This document shows positions 25,242 through 34,089 of a stretch of DNA of 49,953 nucleotides, one piece after another. The stretch is from Vulcanimicrobiota bacterium. GTDB taxonomy: Bacteria > Vulcanimicrobiota > Vulcanimicrobiia > Vulcanimicrobiales > Vulcanimicrobiaceae. Under the pieces are notes generated by a model. The model saw only the letters and a list, made by a program, of their open reading frames with translations. It searched no databases and was not told the DNA's origin. The DNA lies in assembly GCA_019236975.1 (NCBI GenBank), contig JAFAHZ010000050.1:1-49953 (forward strand), given 5' to 3'. The translations under genes were made by a program, and so were the position numbers. Each line of letters starts with the position of its first letter. Position 1 is the stretch's first letter.

Positions 25242-26978
25242 ATGACTTCGCCGGCGAGGGCCGCCTACGGACCGTTCGCGTCGCAGTTTGCGAACGCGCT
25301 GCACAATTCCGCGCCGGTCGTCGTTTTCGATCACGTGGGCATTGCAGAGGCATTGCGCGATTGTGCGTCCAGGCGATTCGGCGACGAGCCGTTCCTGGTT
25401 CGCGCCGTCCTGCAGCGCGAGTACGCGCTGCGAGCCGACGCGCTGCTCCCGAGCATTCTGGCTTCCGTCTCCGGCACCGACGAACGGCGCGTCGCGATCG
25501 AACAAGCCTACGACGGGACGCTCGGGGTGAACGGACGGCCTATCGCGTCGATTGCGGCGTACGAACCGCACGCGCTTAGGCTCATGCAGGCCGCGGTCCG
25601 CCTTTCCGACGGGCTTCTCGTTTCGAGCGAAGCGGAACGCCGGCGCGTATGCGAACTGCTTTCCGTCGATCCACGGGTAGCGTTTGCGGTGCCGGAGCGT
25701 ACGGTGCCGTCGCCCGACCCGCCGCAGGAAGCGCGCTCGAGCGTCGTTATCTGGGCGCCGCATTTGCCGGGCGACGTTGCGCTTCAATTTGTATTGGCGT
25801 TGTCCGATCTGCGCTTCCCGCTCCAGCTCGTGAGCGCGACGGCTCCTCGCGACAACCAGCAAGCGTGGGTCGCGCCGGATCGTACGGCAAGCGCTTTGAG
25901 CGGCGCCAAGGTCGTCGTCGACGTTTCCCCGTTTGGTTGCGAGGCGGCCGCTGGGCTGTGCGACTGGAACGTGCCCATCGTGTGCGACGTTGAGAGCGGC
26001 GCCGCCGAGATGCTCGACGGCGTGCGTTGTTACGACCGCCGTCGCTTCGGGTCCATCTTCGAAGCGGTCATCGCTGCGGTCGGCATGGGGCCTTCGCGAC
26101 GGCGAGCCGAGAGCCGGTCCGCGAGCGAACCGCTGCGTCGGAATCCGCTCGCGCTCGACGGTCCGCGCGTGTCGGTGCTCGTACCGACGCTCGACCGGCC
26201 CGCCATGCTCCGCGACGCACTCGAAAGCGTCGCGCGCCAGTCGTACAAGAACGTGGAAACCGTCGTCGTGGTCGATGGAGGTCCGCGCCTCGACGATCTC
26301 GCGGCCGCGTTCCCCGCCGCGACCTTCTTGCACATGCCCGAAAACAACCCGGTGCTTTCTTCGAATACGGCGTTCGCCGCAACGACGGGCAAGTACGTCA
26401 CCTTGCTCAGCGACGACGACGTCTTTTTCCCCGATCACGTAGCAGAGCTGGTCTCCGCACTGGAACGTTCGGGCGCGGCGATCGCGCACGGCGACGTCCT
26501 CACGGCATTTCTTAGGGATTGCGCCGAGGGTTGGGAAATGTACGGGCTAGAGAGCAACATGAGCCGCAGCGCGGAAGCCGGCGCGTTGCTGGTGAGCAAT
26601 CAAGTCGGTGCCGTGGGCGTCATGTTTCGTCGCGATGCCGCCGGAACCGAAGCGCCCTTCGACGATTCCATCCCGTTCTGCCGGGATTACGCGCTATGGT
26701 TGAAGTTGGCCGAGCGTTCGGATTTGATCCACGTCGAGCGTATCACGTCGTGCTACACCATTCGAAACCGCGGAGCCCAACAGCAATCGGTGATGTGGGC
26801 CGGCGGAACGCTGGAGGGATATCGTGCCTTGTACGCGCGCTATCCCGTAACCGATCGTCCGGTCCTGGCGCAGCGTCGCGAGCAGATTCTCCAATCGATC
26901 TCGCGAGGGCACATGGGACTCGCCGCCGAGCCGGCATCCGAGATCGCCCCCGTCCCTTGGCCGCTGTGGCGCTCCTAG
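25242..26978 (+). CDS. two-domain glycosyltransferase, C-terminal GT2 family
   Basis: In this 578-residue protein, residues about 308-530 are a GT-A family 2 transferase: RVSVLVPTLDRPAMLRDALE, VVVVDGGPR, NTAFAATTGKYVTLLSDDDV (metal-binding DDD) and FCRDYALWLKLAERSD. The first 300 residues look like a degenerate GT-B or GT1-like half (HALRLMQAAVRLSDGLLVSS, then VIWAPHL). They clearly resemble the same part of the second two-domain transferase 0.7 kb downstream. No convincing ribosome-binding site precedes the ATG, so the start is less sure. The acceptor and donor are unknown. Confidence 0.8.
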   Translation: MTSPARAAYGPFASQFANALHNSAPVVVFDHVGIAEALRDCASRRFGDEPFLVRAVLQREYALRADALLPSILASVSGTDERRVAIEQAYDGTLGVNGRPIASIAAYEPHALRLMQAAVRLSDGLLVSSEAERRRVCELLSVDPRVAFAVPERTVPSPDPPQEARSSVVIWAPHLPGDVALQFVLALSDLRFPLQLVSATAPRDNQQAWVAPDRTASALSGAKVVVDVSPFGCEAAAGLCDWNVPIVCDVESGAAEMLDGVRCYDRRRFGSIFEAVIAAVGMGPSRRRAESRSASEPLRRNPLALDGPRVSVLVPTLDRPAMLRDALESVARQSYKNVETVVVVDGGPRLDDLAAAFPAATFLHMPENNPVLSSNTAFAATTGKYVTLLSDDDVFFPDHVAELVSALERSGAAIAHGDVLTAFLRDCAEGWEMYGLESNMSRSAEAGALLVSNQVGAVGVMFRRDAAGTEAPFDDSIPFCRDYALWLKLAERSDLIHVERITSCYTIRNRGAQQQSVMWAGGTLEGYRALYARYPVTDRPVLAQRREQILQSISRGHMGLAAEPASEIAPVPWPLWRS

Positions 26979-26983
26979 ACCGG

Positions 26984-27637
26984 TTACTCTGTCGGCTTCT
27001 CGAGTAACGTCAAACAATCGGTGTTCGGGGCATCCCAATCGAACGTCACCGATTCGAGAACCGATAGTCCGGCGCGCCGTGCGGCGTGCATGAATAAATG
27101 CTGGCTCATAAAGTTGCGGCCGCCGGGGGTTCTGCGGTGGTCGAGCCCCGGAAACGAGTCGAGAATCGAATGATGGTACAGCGCTCTGCCGCCGGGGGAG
27201 AGAACGCGAGCCGTATCCGCGACGTACGACAGGACCACGTCGTACTCGAAGTGGACCATTGCATCGAAGCAATAGATCGCCGTCAGAAATCCGTCGGGCA
27301 AGGGGCGAAAGGTCGCGCCGTCGTTTTGCATGACGGCGACGTTATCGGCGTCTTTGAAGCGCTCGCGGCAATAAGCGACGTTTTCGGCAACGACGTCGAT
27401 GAGCACCAATGCCGGCACTTGCCGGTAGATTTGGGCTGCGTGTCGCCCGTGGCCGCAGGCAAGCTCGGCGGCAGCCCGCAGGTTCAACGCATCGAACATC
27501 CGCCGAAAGGGGCGCTGCGGGTTCCCGGCGACCCAGAACGTATTGAGCCAATCGGGCTGCTCCGCTCGATCGTAGTAGGGGTCGGCGTGCCAGTAGCGCG
27601 CGACCTCCTCGACCGATCGCGCCAACCCGGCCTGCAT
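26984..27637 (-). CDS. SAM-dependent methyltransferase
   Basis: This 217-residue class I methyltransferase has AAELACGHGRHAAQIYR as SAM loop, LIDVVAENVAYCRERF, MQNDGATF, then FLTAIYCFDAMVHFE and VLSPGGRALYHHSIL. I chose the ATG giving MQAGLARSVEEVARYWHADP because GGAAGGT sits six bases before it. Longer starts would run into the divergent glycosyltransferase gene. The motif HWADPYYDRAEQPDWLN-like segment near the start recalls methyltransferases of FkbM/rhamnan loci but is not diagnostic. It lies between two paralogous glycosyltransferases. Confidence 0.8.
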   Translation of the reverse strand: MQAGLARSVEEVARYWHADPYYDRAEQPDWLNTFWVAGNPQRPFRRMFDALNLRAAAELACGHGRHAAQIYRQVPALVLIDVVAENVAYCRERFKDADNVAVMQNDGATFRPLPDGFLTAIYCFDAMVHFEYDVVLSYVADTARVLSPGGRALYHHSILDSFPGLDHRRTPGGRNFMSQHLFMHAARRAGLSVLESVTFDWDAPNTDCLTLLEKPTE

Positions 27638-27695
27638 CGCCGTACCTTCCTGATTCACTATTGCTTTATCGGCTGCCGATAACAGTGACGCTACC

Positions 27696-29465
27696 TTGAT
27701 AGGCATCTTTTTCGATCCCATCCGTTACCCCGAGGAGGCGTCGGCTTTATCGGCCTTTGCGGACGATCCGCAGCCGTGCGTCTTCGGCATCGACCTTTCC
27801 GCACCGGCGCAGGGTCTTGCGGCCCTCATCGCCGCTCGCCGTGAGGGTAAAACGACGGCGATTCTGCCGCTGCTTGCCGAACCGTACGAAGCAACGCTTT
27901 CGACAATTCTGCAGACGATTGCGGGAACGGAGTCGCACGAAGACCGCGCAGCCCAGCTCGCCGCATTAAGCTCGGGTCAACTTCTCGTCAACGGAAAGCA
28001 GCCGCACGAACTCGCCGGCTACGCACAGGCGCATCTCGACGCGGCCGCTTTGGCGCTCCGTTTAGCGGACGTTGTCCTGGTGCAAGCGTTCGGCGAGCGG
28101 GATCGCTGGATGCGAGCTCTGGGGCGTCCGTTACGGCGTTACGCCGTGCTTCCCCCCGTTCCGGCGCGCGGCGACGGCCTCCGCCTCGACGAAACTGCGG
28201 TGACGATTTACGCGCCATCGACACCGCGCGCCGCGCTTGCTATCTACGAGTCGCTGCTAGCGGCCCGTCGCATCGAAACCGCGGTCGTGGCGGCGGAAAA
28301 CGCCGCCGATGCGCTGCAGACGCGCGTCGTCATCGCCCCGGAATGGCGCTGGCTGCGCGCGCGATCGCTGGCCGGCCGCGGTTATCACGTCGTCGCACCC
28401 AACGCGATGCGAGTCGACGAGTGCGACGAGCGGATCTTCGGGTACGCTCCCCCGGATTTGCGGGGGATGCTCGGCGCAGTCGACGCAGCGCTGACGGCTT
28501 CCGGCGGCCGCGAGCGGGTGACGACCGATCCGCAGGCACTCGCAGCCGCGCTCGCGCGCGATGCGGCGACGATCGCCGAGGGACCGGCGGTGTCGATCGT
28601 TATCCGAACGTTCGATCGCCCCGAACTGCTGCGGCGTGCCATCGAAAGCGTCGCCCGTCAGACGTACCGCAACGTCGAAATCGTCGTCGTCAATAACGGC
28701 GGTAACGACGTCTCCGATGTGGTCGCCGCTGCGGCCGGCGGCCGCCCGTTCCGTTACGAATGCCTGGCGGAATGCAAACACATTAGCGCCGCGTCAAATG
28801 CCGGAGCGCGCGCGGCGACGGGAGCTTACGTCGGCTATCTCGACGACGACGATCTGCTGTATGCCGACCATTGCGCGCGAGCGGTCGCTGCGATCGAACG
28901 GACGCAAGCCGACGTCGTTTTCACCACCTGTCTGGCCGAGTACGCACAGATGCACGGCGACGAAAAACGCGTCATCGGTTATCAGATCTACCTCGATCGC
29001 GACTTTCACCCCGACGATATTTTCGTCGCCAACCTTTCACCGATTCACACGATCGTGCACCGGCGCGACCTTTTCGACCGGTTCGGCTACTTCGACGAGG
29101 AGCTCCCGGTAACCGACGACTGGGAGTTGTGGCTGCGAGCGTCCGTGCGGGGCGCTCGGTTCGTGCGGGTCGATCGCGTCACGTGCGAGTATTCGTGGCG
29201 GTACGATCCGCTTCGCGGCAACATGACGATCGAGCATCAGTGGGACTTCGTGCGCGCCTACCGGACGATAGCGGAGCGTTACGCCGGCAGCGTCTCGGGA
29301 CGCACGAGCATTCTCACCGCGCAAGCCAACATGCTCGCCGATCAAGAGCGCCGCGCGCAAGACGCGGCCGATCCTTCTAAGCGCGCCGGCGTCGTCATCG
29401 GAGCGATGAGCAACGCGGTCGTCCCGGTCGCGCCGGCTCCCGAGAACGCCGGGAGCCGCACGTGA
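27696..29465 (+). CDS. two-domain glycosyltransferase, C-terminal GT2 family
   Basis: This 589-residue protein is a paralogue of the other two-domain transferase. It shares its N-terminal pattern (LLVNGKQPHELAGYAQAHLD, RLADVVLVQAFGERDRW) and the GT2 half from about residue 300: VSIVIRTFDRPELLRRAIES, VVVNNGGNDV, SNAGARAATGAYVGYLDDDD and VTDDWELWLRASVRG. The only in-frame start at this edge is a TTG (MIGIFFDPIRYPEEAS) with no clear ribosome-binding site; the 58-base divergent gap carries the promoters. The stop overlaps the sulfotransferase GTG by four bases. Confidence 0.8.
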   Translation: MIGIFFDPIRYPEEASALSAFADDPQPCVFGIDLSAPAQGLAALIAARREGKTTAILPLLAEPYEATLSTILQTIAGTESHEDRAAQLAALSSGQLLVNGKQPHELAGYAQAHLDAAALALRLADVVLVQAFGERDRWMRALGRPLRRYAVLPPVPARGDGLRLDETAVTIYAPSTPRAALAIYESLLAARRIETAVVAAENAADALQTRVVIAPEWRWLRARSLAGRGYHVVAPNAMRVDECDERIFGYAPPDLRGMLGAVDAALTASGGRERVTTDPQALAAALARDAATIAEGPAVSIVIRTFDRPELLRRAIESVARQTYRNVEIVVVNNGGNDVSDVVAAAAGGRPFRYECLAECKHISAASNAGARAATGAYVGYLDDDDLLYADHCARAVAAIERTQADVVFTTCLAEYAQMHGDEKRVIGYQIYLDRDFHPDDIFVANLSPIHTIVHRRDLFDRFGYFDEELPVTDDWELWLRASVRGARFVRVDRVTCEYSWRYDPLRGNMTIEHQWDFVRAYRTIAERYAGSVSGRTSILTAQANMLADQERRAQDAADPSKRAGVVIGAMSNAVVPVAPAPENAGSRT

Positions 29466-30508
29466 GCGAACGCCCCTGCCTGCTGCACGTCGGGACGCAC
29501 AAGACGGGAACGACTTCCATACAGGTTTTTCTTCAGGAGAACGCACCGGCGTTTGCAGCCGCGGGGGTCCGTATCGCGCAGACCGGGAGGTTCAAACTCG
29601 TCAGCACGACCGGCGCGGTCGGAGCGACGCCGGGCAATCACGAGCTCGCTTGGGATCTCGTCGCCGACGAAACGGCCAAACTCGCCGAACTGGTCCAGGA
29701 GCTGCGAGAATCCGGATCCCGCAGTGCGATCGTCAGCTCCGAAGATTTCTCGCTTCTCTATGCCCGGCCCGCGATGCTGGAGACGCTTGCGGAACACGTC
29801 CGGGACATCGGCTACGTGCCGAAGATCGCCGTCTACCTTCGCGCGCAAGCAGCCTATGCGGAATCGATGTACGTCGAACGCATCAAGCACGGTCACGTTA
29901 AGCCTATCGCGGCGTACGTGCGAACGATACTCGAAGAAGGCCGCTACCTACCCGAAGGCACCAGGCAAGACATCGCCTTCTCCTACGTGCGATTGATCGA
30001 ACCGTTCGAGCGGGTTTTCGGCCCAGCAAATCTTTTCGTGCGCGCGTACGCACCAAAAGAACAAACGGACATTTTCCGCGACTTCCTCGAGGTCCTCAGT
30101 ACCGTGGATCCCCCAATTGCGCGGCAAGAACTCAAGCTCGTGCTCTCCCGCCCACGAGAAAACGAGAGCCTTTCGTTCGGGCAGCTGCTTTGGACGCTGT
30201 TCGTCACACTGCAGCCGGATGCGGCGACGGCGTACGACGGCGCGCGATTTCTGCAGGAGTTTGCTCCCGACGTGCCGTTGGAGCTGGCGTCGGCGCGTTT
30301 CGCATTGCTCCAGCGCGAAGAGCATCTCGCGTTTTTGGAGCGCTTCGCCTCGGAAAACGCGCGCGTGGCGCGCGAGTATGGCGCCGCGGTTCCTTTTACG
30401 GTAGCAGCGGACGTCGCGCCTGCCGAGCATCCGGTCTGGGAAAAGGCGCGCCTGGAGCGAGCGGTTTTCGACCGCTGCTTGCAGGCTTGGAGCGGCGCTG
30501 CCGTCTAA
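29462..30508 (+). CDS. PAPS-dependent sulfotransferase-like protein
   Basis: This 348-residue protein has the 5'-phosphosulfate loop at its N terminus (LLHVGTHKTGTTSIQVFLQE, residues 7-26). It also has the 3'-phosphate site, VYLRAQAAYAESMYVERI, with Arg127 and Ser135 at the canonical spacing of eight. This fits sulfotransferases that move sulfate from PAPS to sugars. The CysD/CysNC genes 13 kb away can provide the PAPS. The GTG start overlaps the preceding glycosyltransferase stop, implying that glycosyl transfer and sulfation are encoded together. Substrate is not predictable; some members of this fold are kinase-like P-loop proteins. Confidence 0.75.
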   Translation: MSERPCLLHVGTHKTGTTSIQVFLQENAPAFAAAGVRIAQTGRFKLVSTTGAVGATPGNHELAWDLVADETAKLAELVQELRESGSRSAIVSSEDFSLLYARPAMLETLAEHVRDIGYVPKIAVYLRAQAAYAESMYVERIKHGHVKPIAAYVRTILEEGRYLPEGTRQDIAFSYVRLIEPFERVFGPANLFVRAYAPKEQTDIFRDFLEVLSTVDPPIARQELKLVLSRPRENESLSFGQLLWTLFVTLQPDAATAYDGARFLQEFAPDVPLELASARFALLQREEHLAFLERFASENARVAREYGAAVPFTVAADVAPAEHPVWEKARLERAVFDRCLQAWSGAAV

Positions 30509-30522
30509 CTGACGCTAACGAG

Positions 30523-31455
30523 ATGTCACGCTACTACCGTTTTTTCGGCCTCGAACGCGATCCGTTTCTCGATACGGCGGATCCGTATTTCTATTGCGAG
30601 CTCGGCGCCCTCCGCCGCGCCAAAGACCGGTTGATCGACTCGGTCGATTCTTCGCGCGGACTCACCGTCGTGCTCGGCGACCCCGGCACCGGCAAAACGA
30701 GTTTGAGCAGTGCGCTCGAACAGGAGCTGCTCTCGGACGAACGTACGGTTCTCGGTAAGATTCTGGATCCGTCCTTTGCGACCGACGTGGAGTTTCTCAT
30801 CGCGGTCGGCCGCGTATTCGGTCTCGCACTGCCGCCGCGTTCGAGCGCGGCGTTGAAGAACGCGCTGAAAAACTTCTTCTTCGAGACGGCGATCCTGGAA
30901 AAGCGCACTCTCGTTCTCCTCGTCGACGAAGCGCAGAATCTGAGCCACGAGAATCTCGAGGCGCTGCGTCTGCTTTTGAACTACCACGTCCCACAGCGTA
31001 AACTGCTCAATATTCTGCTGTTCGGTCAGAGCGAACTGGAAACGCGAATCGCGGCGCAGGGAAATCTCGCCGACCGCGTCGACAGCTGGATTCGCATCGG
31101 CCGTCTCGACGATGCGATGTCGTCGGCCGTATTGGATTTTCGCTTGCAGCGCGCGGGCCTAGCCCCCGGACAACAAGTCTTCACTGCCGACGCGCGCGAG
31201 CTGCTCGTACGCGGCGCCATCGGGCTTCCCCGCCGCTTAACGATGGTCGCGCACCTAGCGATGGAGGAAGCGGCCGACCGTGCGAGCACGCTGGTCAACG
31301 AAGATCACGTCCTCACGGCACTGGCGATACGCGGAATTACGGTCGACCGCAAGCCCGTCGTCACCGCCGTCAACGGCAACATCGACAACGGCGCGACCGC
31401 AGCAGACGGGCGGGGATTTTTCCGGCGTCTCTTCGCGCGCCGGACGGCAAAATAA
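30523..31455 (+). CDS. ExeA/GspA-like AAA ATPase
   Basis: This 310-residue protein starts MSRYYRFFGLERDPFLDTAD, the characteristic opening of ExeA-type ATPases. Walker A is GDPGTGKT (52-59), Walker B is LVLLVDEAQNL (Asp135-Glu136), and a sensor segment reads NILLFGQSELETRI. A basic C-terminal tail (FFRRLFARR) may be a membrane or partner contact. In secretion systems ExeA helps assemble the secretin; no secretin or peptidoglycan-binding domain is present here. It stands 14 bases after the sulfotransferase gene and 10 before a DUF11-like gene, within one plus-strand run. Confidence 0.85.
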   Translation: MSRYYRFFGLERDPFLDTADPYFYCELGALRRAKDRLIDSVDSSRGLTVVLGDPGTGKTSLSSALEQELLSDERTVLGKILDPSFATDVEFLIAVGRVFGLALPPRSSAALKNALKNFFFETAILEKRTLVLLVDEAQNLSHENLEALRLLLNYHVPQRKLLNILLFGQSELETRIAAQGNLADRVDSWIRIGRLDDAMSSAVLDFRLQRAGLAPGQQVFTADARELLVRGAIGLPRRLTMVAHLAMEEAADRASTLVNEDHVLTALAIRGITVDRKPVVTAVNGNIDNGATAADGRGFFRRLFARRTAK

Positions 31456-31465
31456 GGCGCCACTC

Positions 31466-32914
31466 GTGCGCGAACCCGACTTTGAGCTCAGCGCGGATAT
31501 GCGCCTGTTGGAACTGCAGCGCGACGCGCTGGGTCTGCCGCCGCGCGAACGGCTGGCCTGGGAGAGCCGATCCGCCGACGCGAGCATTCCCATCGAGCAG
31601 GCCGAGCCCGAACGCGGCAGCACGCCGGTGCTCGCAGTCGAAGCGACGGCGTTTCCTTCCGGCGGGGTCATTGCCGGTGCCGTCGTCACGCTTACCCTGA
31701 GCGTCGGCAACGAAGGCACTGCGACGGCGCGAGAGGTCGTCGTACTCGCCCCGCTTCCCGGAGGCGCCGCGTTTAGGCCGGGGACGTTCGTGTGGAACGG
31801 ACGCTCGACGTACGACGACGTCGCCGACACCTTCTTTGGTGCGGGGCTCTTGACCGGTTCGCTCGCACCCGGCGAACGCGCGACGTTCCAATGGAAGATC
31901 GGCGTTCGACTGGGAACCAAACCGCTCGTGATTTCACCTCAAGTACGCGCCGCGAACGCCGCCGTGCTCGGCGGTCGTCCGCTCGTCGTCGGGCGCAAAG
32001 ATCAACAGCCGACGGCTTTCACCGGCGAAGTCATCCGCGCCGACGTTGCGCTGTACGAACCGAAACCGCTCATTCCCGTCGATATTCCGGTGACCGATCT
32101 TCCCATCTACGAGCTCGACGAGGAAGAGACGCTCGTTTACGAAGCTGCCGACGCAGCCTTGAGCGGCGCGGCGCCGCCGGTGCCCGCGCCCGAGCCTTCT
32201 GCCTCGAGTGCGGTGGCTGCGGTCGAATCGGAGCCGCCCGAACCGGCACCCGCGGCCCGGCGCACGGCGGTCGTGCTCTACGGATCGTTCGATCGCGCGT
32301 CGATTGCCTTCTTCGAGCGGGTGTTCGGCGGCACGAAGCCGCCGACGATCTTGCAGCATTGTTTGTTCGGAAACGCCCTCGCGTGTACGGGCGACCTCGG
32401 CGGCAACGACGAAGCGGGCTTCAAACGCCACCTCGACGCGCAGGCCGCCGTTCTGCATCGCATCGGGCTGCACGAAAAACTCGGTAAGAAAGAGCCGATC
32501 GCCCACTACGCCGGCGAGCTGCTCGCGCACGTCGAAGCGCTGCGAGCGCAGCCGCTTGCCGACGCGCCGCCGGCGACGAAAGATCGCCTCGTACTTCTGA
32601 CGGAACCGTCCGAACCGACCCTCGCCGTTCTTGGCCGCATCGCGCAAGAGCGCGCCCGCTGGGATTTCGTGAAAGCGCGGCAGCTCACGCTGGCGCTGCA
32701 GGCCCAGAGCGTCGCGTCTCCGGTTGACGTCTCCACCCGCGACGCATTGGAGCGTTCGCTGCAAACGTACGCCCAGAACTCGGTCACGGTGCTGCAAAAA
32801 CTGTTCGTGCGCATTCGCGTCGACCGGACGACGGGGTTGCTGTTCGCGAACGAGCCGGCGTTCGATGCCGCTGCGAAGGCCGTGCTTGCGGCGCTCAAAC
32901 GCGCGCTGGCGTGA
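31466..32914 (+). CDS. DUF11-like domain protein, no signal peptide
   Basis: I do not recognise the whole 482-residue protein. Residues about 50-180 resemble the DUF11/conserved-repeat beta-sandwich (VTLTLSVGNEGTATAREVVV, LPGGAAFRPGTFVWNG, SLAPGERATFQWKIGV), normally found outside the cell. A Pro/Ala/Glu linker (about 225-265) leads to a C-terminal helical region beginning RRTAVVLYGSFDRASIAFFE that I cannot place. No signal peptide or membrane helix is visible from the chosen GTG (AAGG upstream, 8 bases). It lies between the ATPase and a glycosyltransferase-like gene and shares the GTGA overlap with the latter. Confidence 0.6.
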   Translation: MREPDFELSADMRLLELQRDALGLPPRERLAWESRSADASIPIEQAEPERGSTPVLAVEATAFPSGGVIAGAVVTLTLSVGNEGTATAREVVVLAPLPGGAAFRPGTFVWNGRSTYDDVADTFFGAGLLTGSLAPGERATFQWKIGVRLGTKPLVISPQVRAANAAVLGGRPLVVGRKDQQPTAFTGEVIRADVALYEPKPLIPVDIPVTDLPIYELDEEETLVYEAADAALSGAAPPVPAPEPSASSAVAAVESEPPEPAPAARRTAVVLYGSFDRASIAFFERVFGGTKPPTILQHCLFGNALACTGDLGGNDEAGFKRHLDAQAAVLHRIGLHEKLGKKEPIAHYAGELLAHVEALRAQPLADAPPATKDRLVLLTEPSEPTLAVLGRIAQERARWDFVKARQLTLALQAQSVASPVDVSTRDALERSLQTYAQNSVTVLQKLFVRIRVDRTTGLLFANEPAFDAAAKAVLAALKRALA

Positions 32915-33684
32915 GATTTTATCTCGGGGTTCCGACGGGAGGCTCTCCCGCAGCGCCCTTTGTCGAAAGCCTATCGCACATCGTTTTGCCATCCGGTACC
33001 ATTGCGTTCGAGCGCGGCATCGTTACGGGAAACTTCGTTCCGGCCCAGCGCGACGTCTTACTCGAGCGCGCCCTTGAATGGAACGCGGACGTCGTAGCGA
33101 TGTGCGACGACGATATGGTCGTGCCCCCGGACGGATTCGCGGCGCTCTGCGCCGCGCTCGAAGCCGATGCGTCCGCAGCGATCGCCGGCGCGCTCTACTA
33201 TTCGCGCGACGGACTGCGCCCGCTGGTCGTCGACGGCTGGAACGATCGCGATACGCGCGCCGGCTGGATCCCGGCGTTCGACGACCGGACGCCCGTTGCC
33301 GTCGACGGCGTCGGGTTTGGCTGCGTTGCGATTCGGGCGAGCGCCGTACGAGAACTCGAGCGGCCGTTTTTCTCGTCGCACGTCTACGTCGAAAGAACCG
33401 CCGGGCGGGTGCGCGTCTGCAACGAAGACTATCTTTTCTGCGCGCGCGTTCGCGAAGCCGGGAACAGCGTACTTCTCCATCCGGGCGTACGGTGCGGACA
33501 CTACGATCGCGCGAGCAACGCCGTCGCGCCGAAGTTTTGGGAGCCGCCCGATACGACGTCGCAGCGTCGAATTCTGGTGCGCGAAGGGGAGAGCTACCGC
33601 CTCGTGCCCTTCGATGCCGAAGCGCCGCACGAATCGGACGAACGGCACGTTCGAGCCGCCGTCACCTACGTGGAAGTCCCGTAA
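32911..33684 (+). CDS. GT-A fold glycosyltransferase-like protein
   Basis: This 257-residue protein has a GT2-like core: RFYLGVPTGGSP, NFVPAQRDVLLERALEWNAD, VVAMCDDDMVVPPDGF (metal-binding DDD), VDGVGFGCVAIRASAV, then VCNEDYLFCARVREAGN and HPGVRCGHYD. The last two blocks match the acceptor-base and His metal ligand of such enzymes. It is the last gene of the plus-strand run. Only six bases separate its stop from the convergent flagellar gene, and I see no terminator there. Confidence 0.75.
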   Translation: MRFYLGVPTGGSPAAPFVESLSHIVLPSGTIAFERGIVTGNFVPAQRDVLLERALEWNADVVAMCDDDMVVPPDGFAALCAALEADASAAIAGALYYSRDGLRPLVVDGWNDRDTRAGWIPAFDDRTPVAVDGVGFGCVAIRASAVRELERPFFSSHVYVERTAGRVRVCNEDYLFCARVREAGNSVLLHPGVRCGHYDRASNAVAPKFWEPPDTTSQRRILVREGESYRLVPFDAEAPHESDERHVRAAVTYVEVP

Positions 33685-33690
33685 GAGCGA

Positions 33691-34089
33691 CTAGCGGCGG
33701 CTGTCGAGCCCGACCGAATGCTTGGCGCGCGCCTTCTTCGCGCCGATCGACCGCGCGAACGTTTTCCAGCGGGCGAACGAGGACAGCTTCTCGCCGATGC
33801 CGGCGCGAAACGCTTCCAAGCGCTGGAGTTGATCCTGACGAATGTCGAAAACCCGGCGCATGCGCGCGTAAACGGCGGCATCGAACGCTTCGTCGCGCAC
33901 CGCCGTAGCCGACTCCATCGCGTTCAGAAACGCGTGTGTGACGCGCCGCGATTGCGCGATCGCGTCAGACGCAGCTTCCCACTCGGCACCGACCAGGCTC
34001 TTCTCGAGTTCGGCGCAGAGACGTTCGAGTTCGCGAACCTCGCGCTCGACTGCCTCGCGCGCCTTAACCGACTCGGGCAAACGAGCCAT
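33691..34089 (-). CDS. FliT-like flagellar chaperone candidate
   Basis: This 132-residue, almost entirely helical and charged protein (LPESVKAREAVEREVRELER, a likely coiled coil) lies directly after fliS and overlaps it by 26 bases. FliT, the FliD export chaperone, often sits here and has this size and character. I see no decisive motif, so the call rests on position and shape. The basic C terminus (SIGAKKARAKHSVGLDSRR) is unusual for FliT. The ATG chosen is the first after the fliS tail. Confidence 0.45.
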   Translation of the reverse strand: MARLPESVKAREAVEREVRELERLCAELEKSLVGAEWEAASDAIAQSRRVTHAFLNAMESATAVRDEAFDAAVYARMRRVFDIRQDQLQRLEAFRAGIGEKLSSFARWKTFARSIGAKKARAKHSVGLDSRR

